From JBCBTJ01 sp964597685 (GTDB lineage: Bacteria > Pseudomonadota > Alphaproteobacteria > Caulobacterales > Hyphomonadaceae), in assembly GCA_964597685.1 (NCBI GenBank), contig CAZQZC010000039.1, forward strand, positions 1-19,425: a stretch of DNA of 19,425 nt, in the 5' to 3' direction. A program made the position numbers and the translations under genes. This document shows, piece by piece, positions 8,569 through 15,647 of the stretch. Positions within the stretch are counted from its first letter, which is position 1. Every line of letters starts with the position of its first letter. Below the pieces are notes generated by a model. It did no database searches, was not told where the DNA came from, and was given only the letters and a program-made list of their open reading frames with translations.

Positions 8569-9291
8569 ATGGACGTCAAGGAAGACGAGATCCTCGGCGA
8601 GGGCGTGTCTGAGCATTGGTATTACCGCGCGAAAGGCCGTGTCCTGTTGCGAACGATCGGTCCCGCCATACGCAAGACACTGGTCGACGTCGGCGCGGGA
8701 TCTGGGGTGTTTTCCAAACTTCTGCTGAACACGGGCCGGGCGGGCGCGGCCTATTGCATCGATCCCGCCTATGCCGAGGAGCGCGACGAAACCGTCGGCG
8801 GGCGGCCATTGCGCTTTCGCCGATCCTTGGCCGATGCGGCTGCGGACCTCGTCTTGATGATGGACGTGCTGGAGCATGTCGACGACGATTTCGCCCTTCT
8901 GTCGGCTTATTCCGACGGCCTGAAGCCGGGCGCTGAGATCTTCGTCACCGTGCCGGCCTTCCAGAGCCTCTGGTCCGGCCACGATGTCTTTCTGGACCAT
9001 CGCCGGCGGTATCGACGCGAGGAGGTCGACGCGTTGATGGCGCGGGCCGGGCTTGAGATCAAAGTCAGCCGCTATTTCTACGGCGGCCTGTTCCCGATCG
9101 CCTATTGGAAACGCCGCGCCGATCGCAAACGGCTGGAGACCGGCGCGATCGAGGCGAAGAGCGACCTGGCGCCGGCGCCGCCAATCTTGAACGCTGCGTT
9201 GACCGCCGCGCACGATTTGGAGCGTTGGCTTGTTTACCCATGGAACACGGTGATGGGCCTCTCCGTCGTCTGCCTCGCCGAAAAGCGCTGA
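8569..9291 (+). CDS. Class I SAM-dependent methyltransferase
   Basis: A 240-residue methyltransferase with a Rossmann-like fold. Motif I is LVDVGAGSGVFS (about 38-49), which binds the methionine part of SAM. CIDPAY (63-68) ends with the acidic residue for the ribose, and LMMDVLEHVDDD (about 96-107) is the post-I/motif II region typical of the Methyltransf_11/23 group. The stretch GHDVFLDHRRRYRREEVDAL (137-156) is the His/Arg-rich signature of a subgroup often found with lipid or polysaccharide genes. It is followed by hydrophobic aromatic segments (about 168-180 and 220-235) that could touch the membrane. The start has AAGG and GGAG upstream and no better in-frame alternative. The substrate is unknown. 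The neighbours do not settle it, because the gene is not in an operon with anything visible. Confidence 0.87.
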   Translation: MDVKEDEILGEGVSEHWYYRAKGRVLLRTIGPAIRKTLVDVGAGSGVFSKLLLNTGRAGAAYCIDPAYAEERDETVGGRPLRFRRSLADAAADLVLMMDVLEHVDDDFALLSAYSDGLKPGAEIFVTVPAFQSLWSGHDVFLDHRRRYRREEVDALMARAGLEIKVSRYFYGGLFPIAYWKRRADRKRLETGAIEAKSDLAPAPPILNAALTAAHDLERWLVYPWNTVMGLSVVCLAEKR

Positions 9292-9786
9292 GCGCCGATA
9301 TCCGGACGGCGCGCCGCACCTCCGGGGTGTTGGGTTCGGGGCCGTGGGCCCCGCGCGGAGACGGTTCAGTCTCAACGCAAAATAAAAGGAGACGTCCCCG
9401 CCTCCGCGCGCGGCGGCGTTTCGCGCTGTCCCGCCAGGCCTCTCACCGTTACCGGGGCTTTTCCGAGGAGCCCTTGCATTGCTGCAGGGGCCAGCCCCGC
9501 GGCCGGGGCGCTTCCCACCGGGCCTTTGAGCCCAGCGCCTGGACCGGCGCCGCTAGGCCGGCGCCCCGGGCGACCATGCCCGGACCGGCCTTAACCGCCG
9601 CATCCGCTCCGAAACCATGGTCGACCTCGGGCCCCAGGAGCAGACGCAATTGGATTATGTCCGAGGAGCGCAGGTGTCGGATAGACCATGGCTGAGAGCC
9701 TGGCCCGCCGCGCTTTTAGGCCTGTGACGGCGGGGATAGCCGCGCCTTGCTAGGCCGCGCGCGATCGCGCAATTGGTGACGCAGGG
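9292..9786. other. 495-bp stretch without a convincing gene; GC-rich hairpins
   Basis: No frame here has both a ribosome site and a recognisable protein. Several inverted repeats are visible. The best is at 9556-9590: GGCCGG/CCGGCC outside, CGGGC/GCCCG inside. A second is at 9471-9489, which on the minus strand closes a GCAA tetraloop on TGCA/TGCA plus CCC/GGG pairs with one bulge. Others are CCCGCC/GGCGGG (9704-9709 / 9729-9734), a long-range CCATGGTC/GACCATGG pair (9615-9622 / 9684-9691), and a 12-base palindrome GCGCGATCGCGC at 9759-9770. On the minus strand the stretch ends in an intrinsic terminator. I checked by eye for RNase P RNA, tmRNA pieces and SRP RNA hallmarks and found none. It is either a long 3' UTR of the minus-strand operon or an unassigned RNA gene. 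Confidence 0.5.
9379..9405 (-). terminator. Intrinsic terminator on the minus strand
   Basis: On the minus strand, GGAGGCG (9405..9399), the tetraloop GGGA and CGTCTCC (9394..9388) form a seven-pair stem with one G-T pair. TTTTATTTT (9387..9379) follows directly. The opposite strand lacks a T run, so the signal is directional. It lies 381 bases after the nearest minus-strand stop codon (9787), which is unusually far for an ordinary operon terminator. Confidence 0.85.
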
Positions 9787-10263
9787 TTAAGCGTCTTTGA
9801 GGTCAGGATCACCCAGGACGTAGTGTTCCAGAAACGTCTCGAAATCGGGCCAGGTCGGTCGCTCAACACCAGCGTTCAAAGCGTCGATCCGGTCCCAACC
9901 CAGATCGTAGACAGCCCCGGTCGACTTCGCATAGAGCACTGCGCCTTCGCCTTCCCAGGAGGTCAGGGTGAGGACATCGCGGCTCAGGCCAAGCTCCTCC
10001 CAAGAGTACCGGGACGTCTCCGAGAGCTGGGGCGTCGGCGACAGGAGTTCGTTCAGTTCCAGCAGAACACCGGGGGCGGAGAAAAAGGCGACCGTATTGA
10101 TCCGGGCGTAGAAGCGACCGAACGCCGATTGCAGATCGACCCCCAAGCGACGCAATTCGCGCCTCGCCGCGCGCCGCTCGAAGACATTGCGCCGCACATA
10201 CCGATTAGACTGCGCATGTTCGGCCAAGCGGCGTTCGACTGCTGGCGGCAATCCAAGATTCAT
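9787..10263 (-). CDS. SMI1/KNR4 (SUKH)-like protein
   Basis: A 158-residue soluble protein with no signal peptide or membrane segment. The N-terminal half is Arg-rich (about 18-40, probably helical). The C-terminal half contains LTSWEGEGAVLYAKSTGAVY, then YDLGWDRIDALN and a final FETFLEHYVLG, which is the shape of SMI1/KNR4-type (SUKH superfamily) domains. Members of that superfamily include immunity proteins against polymorphic toxins as well as housekeeping proteins; no toxin gene is visible next to it here. Its ATG overlaps the stop of the DUF3253 gene in an ATGA (10263..10260), so the two are probably translationally coupled. It is the last gene of the minus-strand run. The family assignment was made by reading and is moderate; the function is unknown. 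Confidence 0.65.
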   Translation of the reverse strand: MNLGLPPAVERRLAEHAQSNRYVRRNVFERRAARRELRRLGVDLQSAFGRFYARINTVAFFSAPGVLLELNELLSPTPQLSETSRYSWEELGLSRDVLTLTSWEGEGAVLYAKSTGAVYDLGWDRIDALNAGVERPTWPDFETFLEHYVLGDPDLKDA

Positions 10264-10544
10264 GCGCTCTCGTCGCCGCCACGCGTCTTTTCGAAGGGCA
10301 GGCCGAGCCGATACACGCCTTTGAAATCATGGGGATCCACCACCCGCCCCTTGCGGTAGATCATAATATCGCCGGCCGTCGCCAGGCGCACGGCTTCGGC
10401 CCTGACGTCGGGCAGGACTTTCCGCCAGGCCGTTTCGCTCACGCGTCTGGCCGCTTCGGTCGGACAGATTGTCTTGCCCTGACCGCGCGCTTCAACGAGG
10501 TCGAGGATCGCGTCCCGGACAGGATTGGCCGGCGTGTCGCTCAC
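10260..10544 (-). CDS. DUF3253 family small protein
   Basis: A 94-residue protein with the marks of DUF3253: an N-terminal helix (VRDAILDLVEARGQG), ICPTEAARRV (26-35), WRKVLPDVRAEAVRLATAG (40-58), then IYRKGRVVDP and FKGVYRLGLP. The layout suggests a small winged-helix-like fold, but the biochemical role of the family is not established. The start is the GTG at 10544..10542, which overlaps the stop of the upstream serine hydrolase gene in a GTGA. A longer reading frame upstream only shadows the hydrolase gene. Its own stop overlaps the next gene's ATG. The two 4-base overlaps make translational coupling across three genes likely. Confidence 0.8.
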   Translation of the reverse strand: MSDTPANPVRDAILDLVEARGQGKTICPTEAARRVSETAWRKVLPDVRAEAVRLATAGDIMIYRKGRVVDPHDFKGVYRLGLPFEKTRGGDESA

Positions 10545-11773
10545 GCCTCCAGCGCCGCGTAGACGAGCTGTTGGAATTGCGGGCGGATGGGGTAGCAGCC
10601 GGACGGGATCATCTGGGTCATCTGGATGCAGATCAGCTCCTCCTCCGGGTCGATCCAGAAGAAGGTGTTGGCGAGCCCGCCCCAAGAGAACGTCCCCACG
10701 CTGCCGGGCGACAGGGTCTCTGCGACATTCGTCGTCACCGACCAGCCGAGGCCGAAGCCATTGCCGTCCATGCGCGCCTCGGAAAACGTCTTGTCGCCCA
10801 TCTCCCGGATCGTTTTGCCGGCAGGCAGATGATTCTCGGTCATGAAATCAAGCGTCTTCGGCGACAGGATGCGCCGGCCGCCCAACTCACCACCGCCCAA
10901 GAGGGCGAGACAGAAGCGATAATAATCCCCCATCGTGGAGACCAGGCCGCCGCCGGCGTTCAGCAGGGGCGGCTTGGCGCGATAGGCCTTCGACGCCGCG
11001 CCCGCGCCATCCGACAGGGTGATCTCCCCGGTCGCCGCATCGCGCACATAGCAGGCCATCAACCTGTCGAGCTTGTCGTCGGGAACCCAGAAATCGGTGT
11101 CGACCATGCCGAGCGGTTCGAAGATCCGTGTCCGGAAAAAATCGTCCAGCGCCATGCCGGAGGCGACCTCGACGATGCGGCCGAGCACGTCCGTCGAATG
11201 TCCGTAATTCCACCGCTCGCCCGGCGAAAAGACGAGCGGCAGCGTGGCGAGCTTTGCGCATTGCTCTTCCAATGTGAGGTCCGGCCGGTTGACCTTCTCG
11301 CGCCGGTAGATCGCGTCCACTTCGCCCTGGAACAGAAAACCATAGGTCAGACCGGACGTGTGGGTGAACACGTCGCGCACGATCATTTCACGATCGGGCT
11401 CGCGCAGTTTAGGGGCGTCGGCGGTCCCGCCGTCCCAGACCTTGGCGTTGGCGAATTCGGGGATGTAGCGGCTGACCTCGTGCTCAAGCCGTAAGAGACC
11501 TTCCTCGAACAGCATCATGGCGGCCACCGCCGTCACGGGCTTGGTCATGGAATAGATGCGGTAGATCGTGTCGGGCCCGATGGGCCGGCCCGTCTCCCAA
11601 TCCATCACGCCGCGGGCGTCGAAATAGGCGACCTCGCCGGCGCGCGAGACAAGGCTCGCCATGCAGGGAAGCTTGCGCTCGTCGAGATACGATTGGAAGG
11701 ACGGGCCGATCCGCAACAATCGCTCTGCGGAGAGCCCCAATTCGGCCGGATCGGTTGGGGTGAAATCAAACAT
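10541..11773 (-). CDS. Beta-lactamase-fold serine hydrolase (class C / esterase type)
   Basis: A 410-residue enzyme of the beta-lactamase/transpeptidase-like family (EstB-like esterases, class C-like fold). The nucleophile motif is SMTK (Ser75 to Lys78). The second motif is the Tyr of WNYGHSTDVLGRIVE (Tyr190), where family members have Y-x-N or Y-x-S. Near the C-terminus FSWGGLANTFFWIDP (about 362-376) occupies the position of the third, KTG-like element. There is no signal peptide, so a cytoplasmic esterase or lactonase acting on acyl compounds is more likely than antibiotic resistance. AGGA lies eight bases before the ATG. The gene sits 36 bases after the second Uma2 gene of the run and overlaps the DUF3253 gene. 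The acyl-CoA dehydrogenase at the head of the run suggests an ester or acyl substrate, which is inference. Confidence 0.9.
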   Translation of the reverse strand: MFDFTPTDPAELGLSAERLLRIGPSFQSYLDERKLPCMASLVSRAGEVAYFDARGVMDWETGRPIGPDTIYRIYSMTKPVTAVAAMMLFEEGLLRLEHEVSRYIPEFANAKVWDGGTADAPKLREPDREMIVRDVFTHTSGLTYGFLFQGEVDAIYRREKVNRPDLTLEEQCAKLATLPLVFSPGERWNYGHSTDVLGRIVEVASGMALDDFFRTRIFEPLGMVDTDFWVPDDKLDRLMACYVRDAATGEITLSDGAGAASKAYRAKPPLLNAGGGLVSTMGDYYRFCLALLGGGELGGRRILSPKTLDFMTENHLPAGKTIREMGDKTFSEARMDGNGFGLGWSVTTNVAETLSPGSVGTFSWGGLANTFFWIDPEEELICIQMTQMIPSGCYPIRPQFQQLVYAALEA

Positions 11774-11809
11774 GGGCGGAATCCTGTGCTGACTGTGCTG
11801 AGCGGCGCG

Positions 11810-12376
11810 TCAGGCCCAAAGGGCTGACAGCTTGAAGGGCGCGGCGGCGAAGGGGTCTACGGCGACCTCGGCATCCTCCGCCAATGCTGCGATCTGCAGC
11901 CATTGCCTGGCTTCGGTCAGCGTGAACGCTTCGAGCGTGCGCGCATCGGGATCGACCAGCCACATGAACGAGACGCCTTGGGCGGCGTAGATATCGGATT
12001 TGAGCACCCGGTCCTTCTGGGCCGTCGACGGCGACAGAACCTCGCAAACCCAGTCCGGCGCGAGATCGAAATAGGCGACGTCCGGCACCTCGGGCATCCG
12101 CTCGCGCCGCCAGCCGGCGAGATCGGGCACCAGGACTGTCTCCTCGAAATGGAGCTCCGGCTCGTCCAGAATGATCCAGCCGCCTGGGCCGCTGTCGTCG
12201 CCGTCGGAATCGAACGGGCCGCCCAGCTTCACGCCCATTCGAGAACTGGCCATGGCATGCCGGGCGCGCGGCCGCGGCTGGGTATGCAGAACGCCGTGGA
12301 TGATCTCCCCGACGACGCCGTCCGGCAGGTCGAGGATGTCCTGGTAGGTCGCGCGTCGGATTGCTGTGTCGGGCAT
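11810..12376 (-). CDS. Uma2 family (DUF820) PD-(D/E)XK-fold protein, downstream copy
   Basis: A 188-residue member of the Uma2/DUF820 family, whose fold is that of restriction-endonuclease-like nucleases; cellular roles are unproven. Seen here are the N-terminal TYQDILDLPDGVVGEIIHG, VPDLAGWRRER (the conserved Pro-Asp), CEVLSPSTAQKDRVLKSDIY (the Glu and the following Asp/Lys of the family core) and MWLVDPDARTLEAF. The ATG at 12376 is chosen because it matches the start of the neighbouring copy; AAGGAGG lies 12 bases upstream, a slightly long spacing. A longer frame reaching 12493 only shadows the tail of the other copy. It is a tandem duplicate of the gene at 12400-12960, with identical N- and near-identical C-terminal parts but a diverged middle (about residues 38-76). 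Confidence 0.88.
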   Translation of the reverse strand: MPDTAIRRATYQDILDLPDGVVGEIIHGVLHTQPRPRARHAMASSRMGVKLGGPFDSDGDDSGPGGWIILDEPELHFEETVLVPDLAGWRRERMPEVPDVAYFDLAPDWVCEVLSPSTAQKDRVLKSDIYAAQGVSFMWLVDPDARTLEAFTLTEARQWLQIAALAEDAEVAVDPFAAAPFKLSALWA

Positions 12377-12399
12377 GTTGCGATCGCGCCTCCTTAACG

Positions 12400-12960
12400 T
12401 CACGCCCAAAGAACGTCGAGCTTGAACGGCGCCGCAGCGAAGGGCTCGACCGCGACTTCGACGTCGTCCGCCAAAGCTGCGATCTGCAGCCATTGCCTGG
12501 CTTCGGTCAGCATGAACGCTTCGAGCGTGCGCGCGTCAGGATCGACATACCAACGATAGGCGACATTTTCGCGCGCATAGATATCCGCCTTTTGCACGCG
12601 ATCCTTGCGCGCGGTCGAGGGCGACAGAACCTCGCAAACCCAGTCCGGCGCGAGATCGCAATAAGCGACGTCCGGCACCTCCGGCATCCGCGCGCGCCGC
12701 CAACCGGCGATGTCGGGCACGACCACGTCCTCGCCGAAATGCAGCTCCGGTTCGACGATAAACACCCAACCGCCAGGTCCGCCGTCGCCGTAATCAAAGG
12801 CGTTGCCCACCTTCCCGGCGAGAAGTGTGGCGGCTCGACCATGGGAGAAGCGCGGCCGCGGCTGGGTATGCAGAACGCCGTGGATGATCTCCCCGACGAC
12901 GCCGTCCGGCAGGTCGAGGATGTCCTGATAGGTCGCGCGGCGGATGGCGGTGTCGGGCAT
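12400..12960 (-). CDS. Uma2 family (DUF820) PD-(D/E)XK-fold protein, upstream copy
   Basis: A 186-residue Uma2-family protein with the same layout as its neighbour: TYQDILDLPDGVVGEIIHG, VPDIAGWRRARMPEVPDVAY, CEVLSPSTARKDRVQKADIY and WYVDPDARTLEAF. Its first 37 residues are identical to those of the downstream copy. The middle part (FSHGRAATLLAGKVGNAF) looks closer to the usual Uma2 pattern than that of the other copy, so this may be the parent gene. It starts only three bases after the stop of the acyl-CoA dehydrogenase gene and lacks a strong ribosome site, so it probably depends on translation of that gene. The putative nuclease residues (Asp of VPDI, Glu of CEVL, Lys of VQKAD) are kept. 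Substrate and partners are unknown. Confidence 0.88.
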   Translation of the reverse strand: MPDTAIRRATYQDILDLPDGVVGEIIHGVLHTQPRPRFSHGRAATLLAGKVGNAFDYGDGGPGGWVFIVEPELHFGEDVVVPDIAGWRRARMPEVPDVAYCDLAPDWVCEVLSPSTARKDRVQKADIYARENVAYRWYVDPDARTLEAFMLTEARQWLQIAALADDVEVAVEPFAAAPFKLDVLWA

Positions 12961-12963
12961 GGG

Positions 12964-14124
12964 CTAGAGGATACCCGCCTTCGCCTGTTTGGCCAGTTCG
13001 CGGGCGATGATGATCTGTTGGATCTGGGTCGTGCCCTCATAGAGCCGGAAGATCCGCACATCGCGGTAGAAGCGCTCGATCCCGTAATCCGAGACATAGC
13101 CCGCCCCGCCGAAGACCTGCACCGCCCGGTCGGCGATGCGGTTGACCGCCTCGGATGCGAACATCTTGCAGCAGGACGCCTCCATCGTAACGGGCTCGCC
13201 GGCATCGCGCTTCCGCGCCGCGTCCAAGATCATGCAGCGCATGGCGTAGGCCTCGGCCTGGCTGTCGGCCATCATCGCCTGGATCAGCTGATGCTCCGCG
13301 ATCGGCTTGCCGAATTGGATGCGCTCGAGGGCGTAATGGGTCATCTCCTCGACCAGCCGGTGGGCCATGCCGCAGCAGACCGCCGAAATATGCAGCCGGC
13401 CCTTGTCCAGCACGCTCATGGCGACCTTGAACCCCTCGCCTTCCGCGCCGACGCGGTTCTCGACGGACACGCGCGCATCGTCGAAGTTCACATCGCAGAT
13501 ATGGGCGCCCTGCTGGCCCATTTTCCTCTCTGGCTTGCCCACAGACAGGCCGGGCGTGTCGCGCGGCACGATGAAGGCCGAAACGCCCTTCGCGCCCGGC
13601 GTATCCGGATCGGTGCGGGCCATGACAGTGAACACATCGGCCGTGTTGGCGTTGGTGATGTAGCGTTTCACCCCGTTCAGCACGTAATGGCCGCCGTCGC
13701 GGATCGCCCGTGTGCGCACGCTGCCGGCGTCGGAGCCCGCCTCCGGTTCCGTCAACGCAAAGCTCGCGATCAGATCTCCTGACGCAATGCCTGGCAAATA
13801 GGTCTGTTTCTGCGCCTCGGTCCCGAACAGGACCAAGGCCTGGGAGCCGATCCCGATATTCGTCCCCGCGACCGAGCGAAAGGCCGGCGAGGTGCGCCCC
13901 AGCTCCATGGCGACGAGGCATTCCGTCTCCATGTCGAGGTCGAGCCCGCCATAGGCCTCCGGCACGGCGATCCCGAACAGGCCGAGCGCTTTCATCTCGT
14001 CGACGACAGATTGGGGGACCTCGTCCTTCTCCGCGACGTCGGCCTCGATCGGACGGCATTTCTCGGTCACGAAGCGACGCACGGTGTCGATAAGCTGACC
14101 TCGCAATTCGGCGTCGAAGGCCAT
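12964..14124 (-). CDS. Acyl-CoA dehydrogenase
   Basis: FAD-dependent enzyme that introduces the alpha-beta double bond into acyl-CoA thioesters and passes electrons to ETF. The 386 residues match the usual length. Visible are an N-terminal helical domain, the signature ALTEPEAGSDAGS (about 123-135) of the middle beta domain, the FAD-binding region with FGKPIAEHQ (271-279) and QVFGGAGYVSDYGIERFYRD (336-355), and LYEGTTQIQ with the catalytic Glu363. The ATG at 14124 has AAGGAG six bases upstream; a longer frame to 14433 only shadows the divergent thioesterase gene. It heads a six-gene minus-strand run. The Glu position and the FGGAGY motif place it with short- or medium-chain enzymes, but the chain length or branched-chain specificity cannot be fixed. 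Confidence 0.94.
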   Translation of the reverse strand: MAFDAELRGQLIDTVRRFVTEKCRPIEADVAEKDEVPQSVVDEMKALGLFGIAVPEAYGGLDLDMETECLVAMELGRTSPAFRSVAGTNIGIGSQALVLFGTEAQKQTYLPGIASGDLIASFALTEPEAGSDAGSVRTRAIRDGGHYVLNGVKRYITNANTADVFTVMARTDPDTPGAKGVSAFIVPRDTPGLSVGKPERKMGQQGAHICDVNFDDARVSVENRVGAEGEGFKVAMSVLDKGRLHISAVCCGMAHRLVEEMTHYALERIQFGKPIAEHQLIQAMMADSQAEAYAMRCMILDAARKRDAGEPVTMEASCCKMFASEAVNRIADRAVQVFGGAGYVSDYGIERFYRDVRIFRLYEGTTQIQQIIIARELAKQAKAGIL

Positions 14125-14211
14125 GGGCGTCTCCTTGTGTCTTCTGTCGCGCCACTTTACGCCGGACGCCAAGTCTTGTCGAAGGACCGAAAGATCGCAG
14201 GAGACGTGGCC
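14125..14211. promoter_or_regulatory. Divergent intergenic region, acyl-CoA dehydrogenase / thioesterase
   Basis: Only 87 bp separate the two starts, so the promoters must be close together or overlap, and one regulator could control both units. Good ribosome sites flank it: AAGGAG on the minus strand and AGGAG before the thioesterase ATG. I recognise no clear operator palindrome. Confidence 0.4.
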
Positions 14212-14640
14212 ATGGGACCGACCATCGTAGAGACAGGGGAGTTCGCTGGCTGGCGGACCTGGCCGGACGAGCCGTTCGAACACGAAGCCGCAGGCCCCTT
14301 CTACTTCACCGTCGACGAACAGGGCCCGGTCGCGGCCTTTCGGGCCGCGCGTAAGCACATGAATATGGGCGGCGTCGTGCATGGCGGCTGTCTGATGTCG
14401 TTCGCCGATTTCGCCTTGTTCGCCATCGCCCACGAGCAGGTCCAGGGCGAGTACGGCGTCACCGTGGCGTTCACGTCGGAGTTTCTGGACGGCGCCCTTG
14501 AAGGAGACCGCGTCGAGGCGCGCGGCGACGTGCTGCGCGCTGGCGGATCGCTGGTTTTCGTGCGCGGATTGATGACGTCCAACGCGCGCCCAATCCTCAA
14601 TTTTTCAGGGACGATCAAACGGCGAAAAGCCGCGCCGTGA
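14212..14640 (+). CDS. PaaI-type hotdog-fold thioesterase
   Basis: A 142-residue hotdog-fold protein of the acyl-CoA thioesterase group that hydrolyses acyl-CoA to free acid and CoA. The key stretch is MNMGGVVHGGCLMSFADFAL (50-69): the HGG and the following Asp at the start of the central helix are the family's active-site region. YGVTVAFTSEFLDGALEGD and a final strand (LVFVRGLMTSNARPILNFSGTI) complete the fold. The ATG at 14212 has AGGAG eight bases upstream; a nearby in-frame GTG is too close to that site. The gene is divergent from the acyl-CoA dehydrogenase gene, and its stop overlaps the start of the flavin oxidoreductase gene. A role in clearing acyl-CoA intermediates is reasonable but inferred. 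Confidence 0.88.
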   Translation: MGPTIVETGEFAGWRTWPDEPFEHEAAGPFYFTVDEQGPVAAFRAARKHMNMGGVVHGGCLMSFADFALFAIAHEQVQGEYGVTVAFTSEFLDGALEGDRVEARGDVLRAGGSLVFVRGLMTSNARPILNFSGTIKRRKAAP

Positions 14641-15647
14641 CCAGACCCCTGCAACTCTCGATCCTCGATCCGTCGCCGGTTTTCGAAGGCCGCACCGCGC
14701 GCGACGCGTTCACCGAATCGCTCAAACTCGCAGATGCGGCCGACCGGCTTGGCTATCGCTCATTCTGGGTCCAGGAACACCACAATGCGATGAGTTTCGC
14801 CGGCTCGGCGCCCGAAATCCTGATCCCCGCCATCGCCGCGCGTACGGAGCGGATCATGGTCGGCTCTGGCGGCGTGATGCTGCCGAATTACGCGCCGCTG
14901 AAAGTCGCCGAGCAATTCTGCGCGCTCGAGGCCCTGCACCCTGGCCGGATCGAGCTTGGCCTGGGCCGGGCGACGGGCGCCGATCCGCGCACATCGGCTG
15001 CGCTGCTTGGGCCCGGCCCGCAGGAATTTCCCCAGATGCTGAACCTGCTGCTCGCCTGGCTCCTCGACGCAAGCGGCGAGCGTCCCTTGCCGGACGGTCA
15101 TCCGGCCCGCGGCGTGCGCGTGCGCCCAGACGGCGCGCGGCCCGACGTTTGGATGCTGTCGTCCTCACCGCAATCGGCCGCCTTCGCCGGCGCCATGGGC
15201 CTGAAGCTCGCCTTCGCCGATTTCCTGTCGCCGGGCGGCGCGGGCGAAGCGATCGCGGCCTATCGCGCGGCCTTCGACCCCTCGCCCTTCGCGTCGCAGC
15301 CATGGGCGGCCATAGGCCTCGCCGCGCTGGCCGCTGAGACCGCCGAGGAGGCCGACCGGCTCGCGGCGACCCTGATCGCATGGAATGTGGCGCGCGCGTC
15401 CGGCCGCTTCGCCCGGTTTCAAGCGGTGGAAACGGCCCTGCGCGATTTGGACGGCCTATCGGACGCCGCAATTGCGCCGCTTCGCCAGCGCGCCATTATA
15501 GGGGACGCTGCGTCCGCCGCCGCGCGCGTGGCCGAAACCGCGGAGACAGCAACCGCCGACGAAGTCTTCATCCTAACGATCGCCGAAACGCCGGAAGCCC
15601 GGATCCGGTCTTACGACTTATTGGCGCATTCCATGGCAAGCGCCTAG
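14637..15647 (+). CDS. LLM class (luciferase-like) flavin-dependent oxidoreductase
   Basis: A 336-residue TIM-barrel protein of the bacterial luciferase-like family, which uses reduced FMN (or F420 in other groups) for oxidations. Seen are LSILDPSPVFEG at the start, ADRLGYRSFWVQEHHNAMSF (about 36-55), IMVGSGGVMLPNYAPLKVAE (the barrel strand with its conserved Gly and Asn-Tyr) and LHPGRIELGLGRATGADP (about 100-117). Together these place it in the MsnO8-like subgroup. It begins at a GTG that overlaps the thioesterase stop in a GTGA (14637-14640). No separate ribosome site is evident, so it is probably translationally coupled. The substrate is unknown. Pairing with a thioesterase hints at oxidation of an acyl or keto compound, which is inference only. 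Confidence 0.9.
   Translation: MTRPLQLSILDPSPVFEGRTARDAFTESLKLADAADRLGYRSFWVQEHHNAMSFAGSAPEILIPAIAARTERIMVGSGGVMLPNYAPLKVAEQFCALEALHPGRIELGLGRATGADPRTSAALLGPGPQEFPQMLNLLLAWLLDASGERPLPDGHPARGVRVRPDGARPDVWMLSSSPQSAAFAGAMGLKLAFADFLSPGGAGEAIAAYRAAFDPSPFASQPWAAIGLAALAAETAEEADRLAATLIAWNVARASGRFARFQAVETALRDLDGLSDAAIAPLRQRAIIGDAASAAARVAETAETATADEVFILTIAETPEARIRSYDLLAHSMASA

Noticed and set aside
9449..9649. A 66-codon minus-strand frame inside the gene-free stretch
   Set aside because: It would start at TTG without a ribosome site and overlaps the strongest hairpins. The sequence resembles no family I know, so I treat the stretch as non-coding.
9292..9786. Possible RNase P RNA, tmRNA piece or SRP RNA
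   Set aside because: The conserved strings expected of each (the GGAAAGTCCGGGC core, a tRNA-like T arm with CCA, and the GGAAGGAAGC-like loop) were not found on either strand.
10469..11494. A 341-codon plus-strand frame opposite the serine hydrolase gene
   Set aside because: It is antisense to a gene with intact catalytic motifs and has no ribosome site or family signature.
10541..11773. Antibiotic-resistance beta-lactamase
   Set aside because: It has the SxxK fold signature but no signal peptide, and the third motif is of the esterase-like SWGG type. A cytoplasmic esterase-like role is more likely.
9787..12960. Toxin-immunity or anti-phage defence island built on the SUKH-like and Uma2 genes
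   Set aside because: No toxin, secretion marker, known defence partner or mobility gene is present, and base composition looks like the flanks. Uma2 copies are common outside defence loci.
12361..13782. A 473-codon plus-strand frame opposite the acyl-CoA dehydrogenase and Uma2 genes
   Set aside because: It lies entirely antisense to well-supported genes, is His/Arg-rich as expected for such shadows, and has no recognisable fold.
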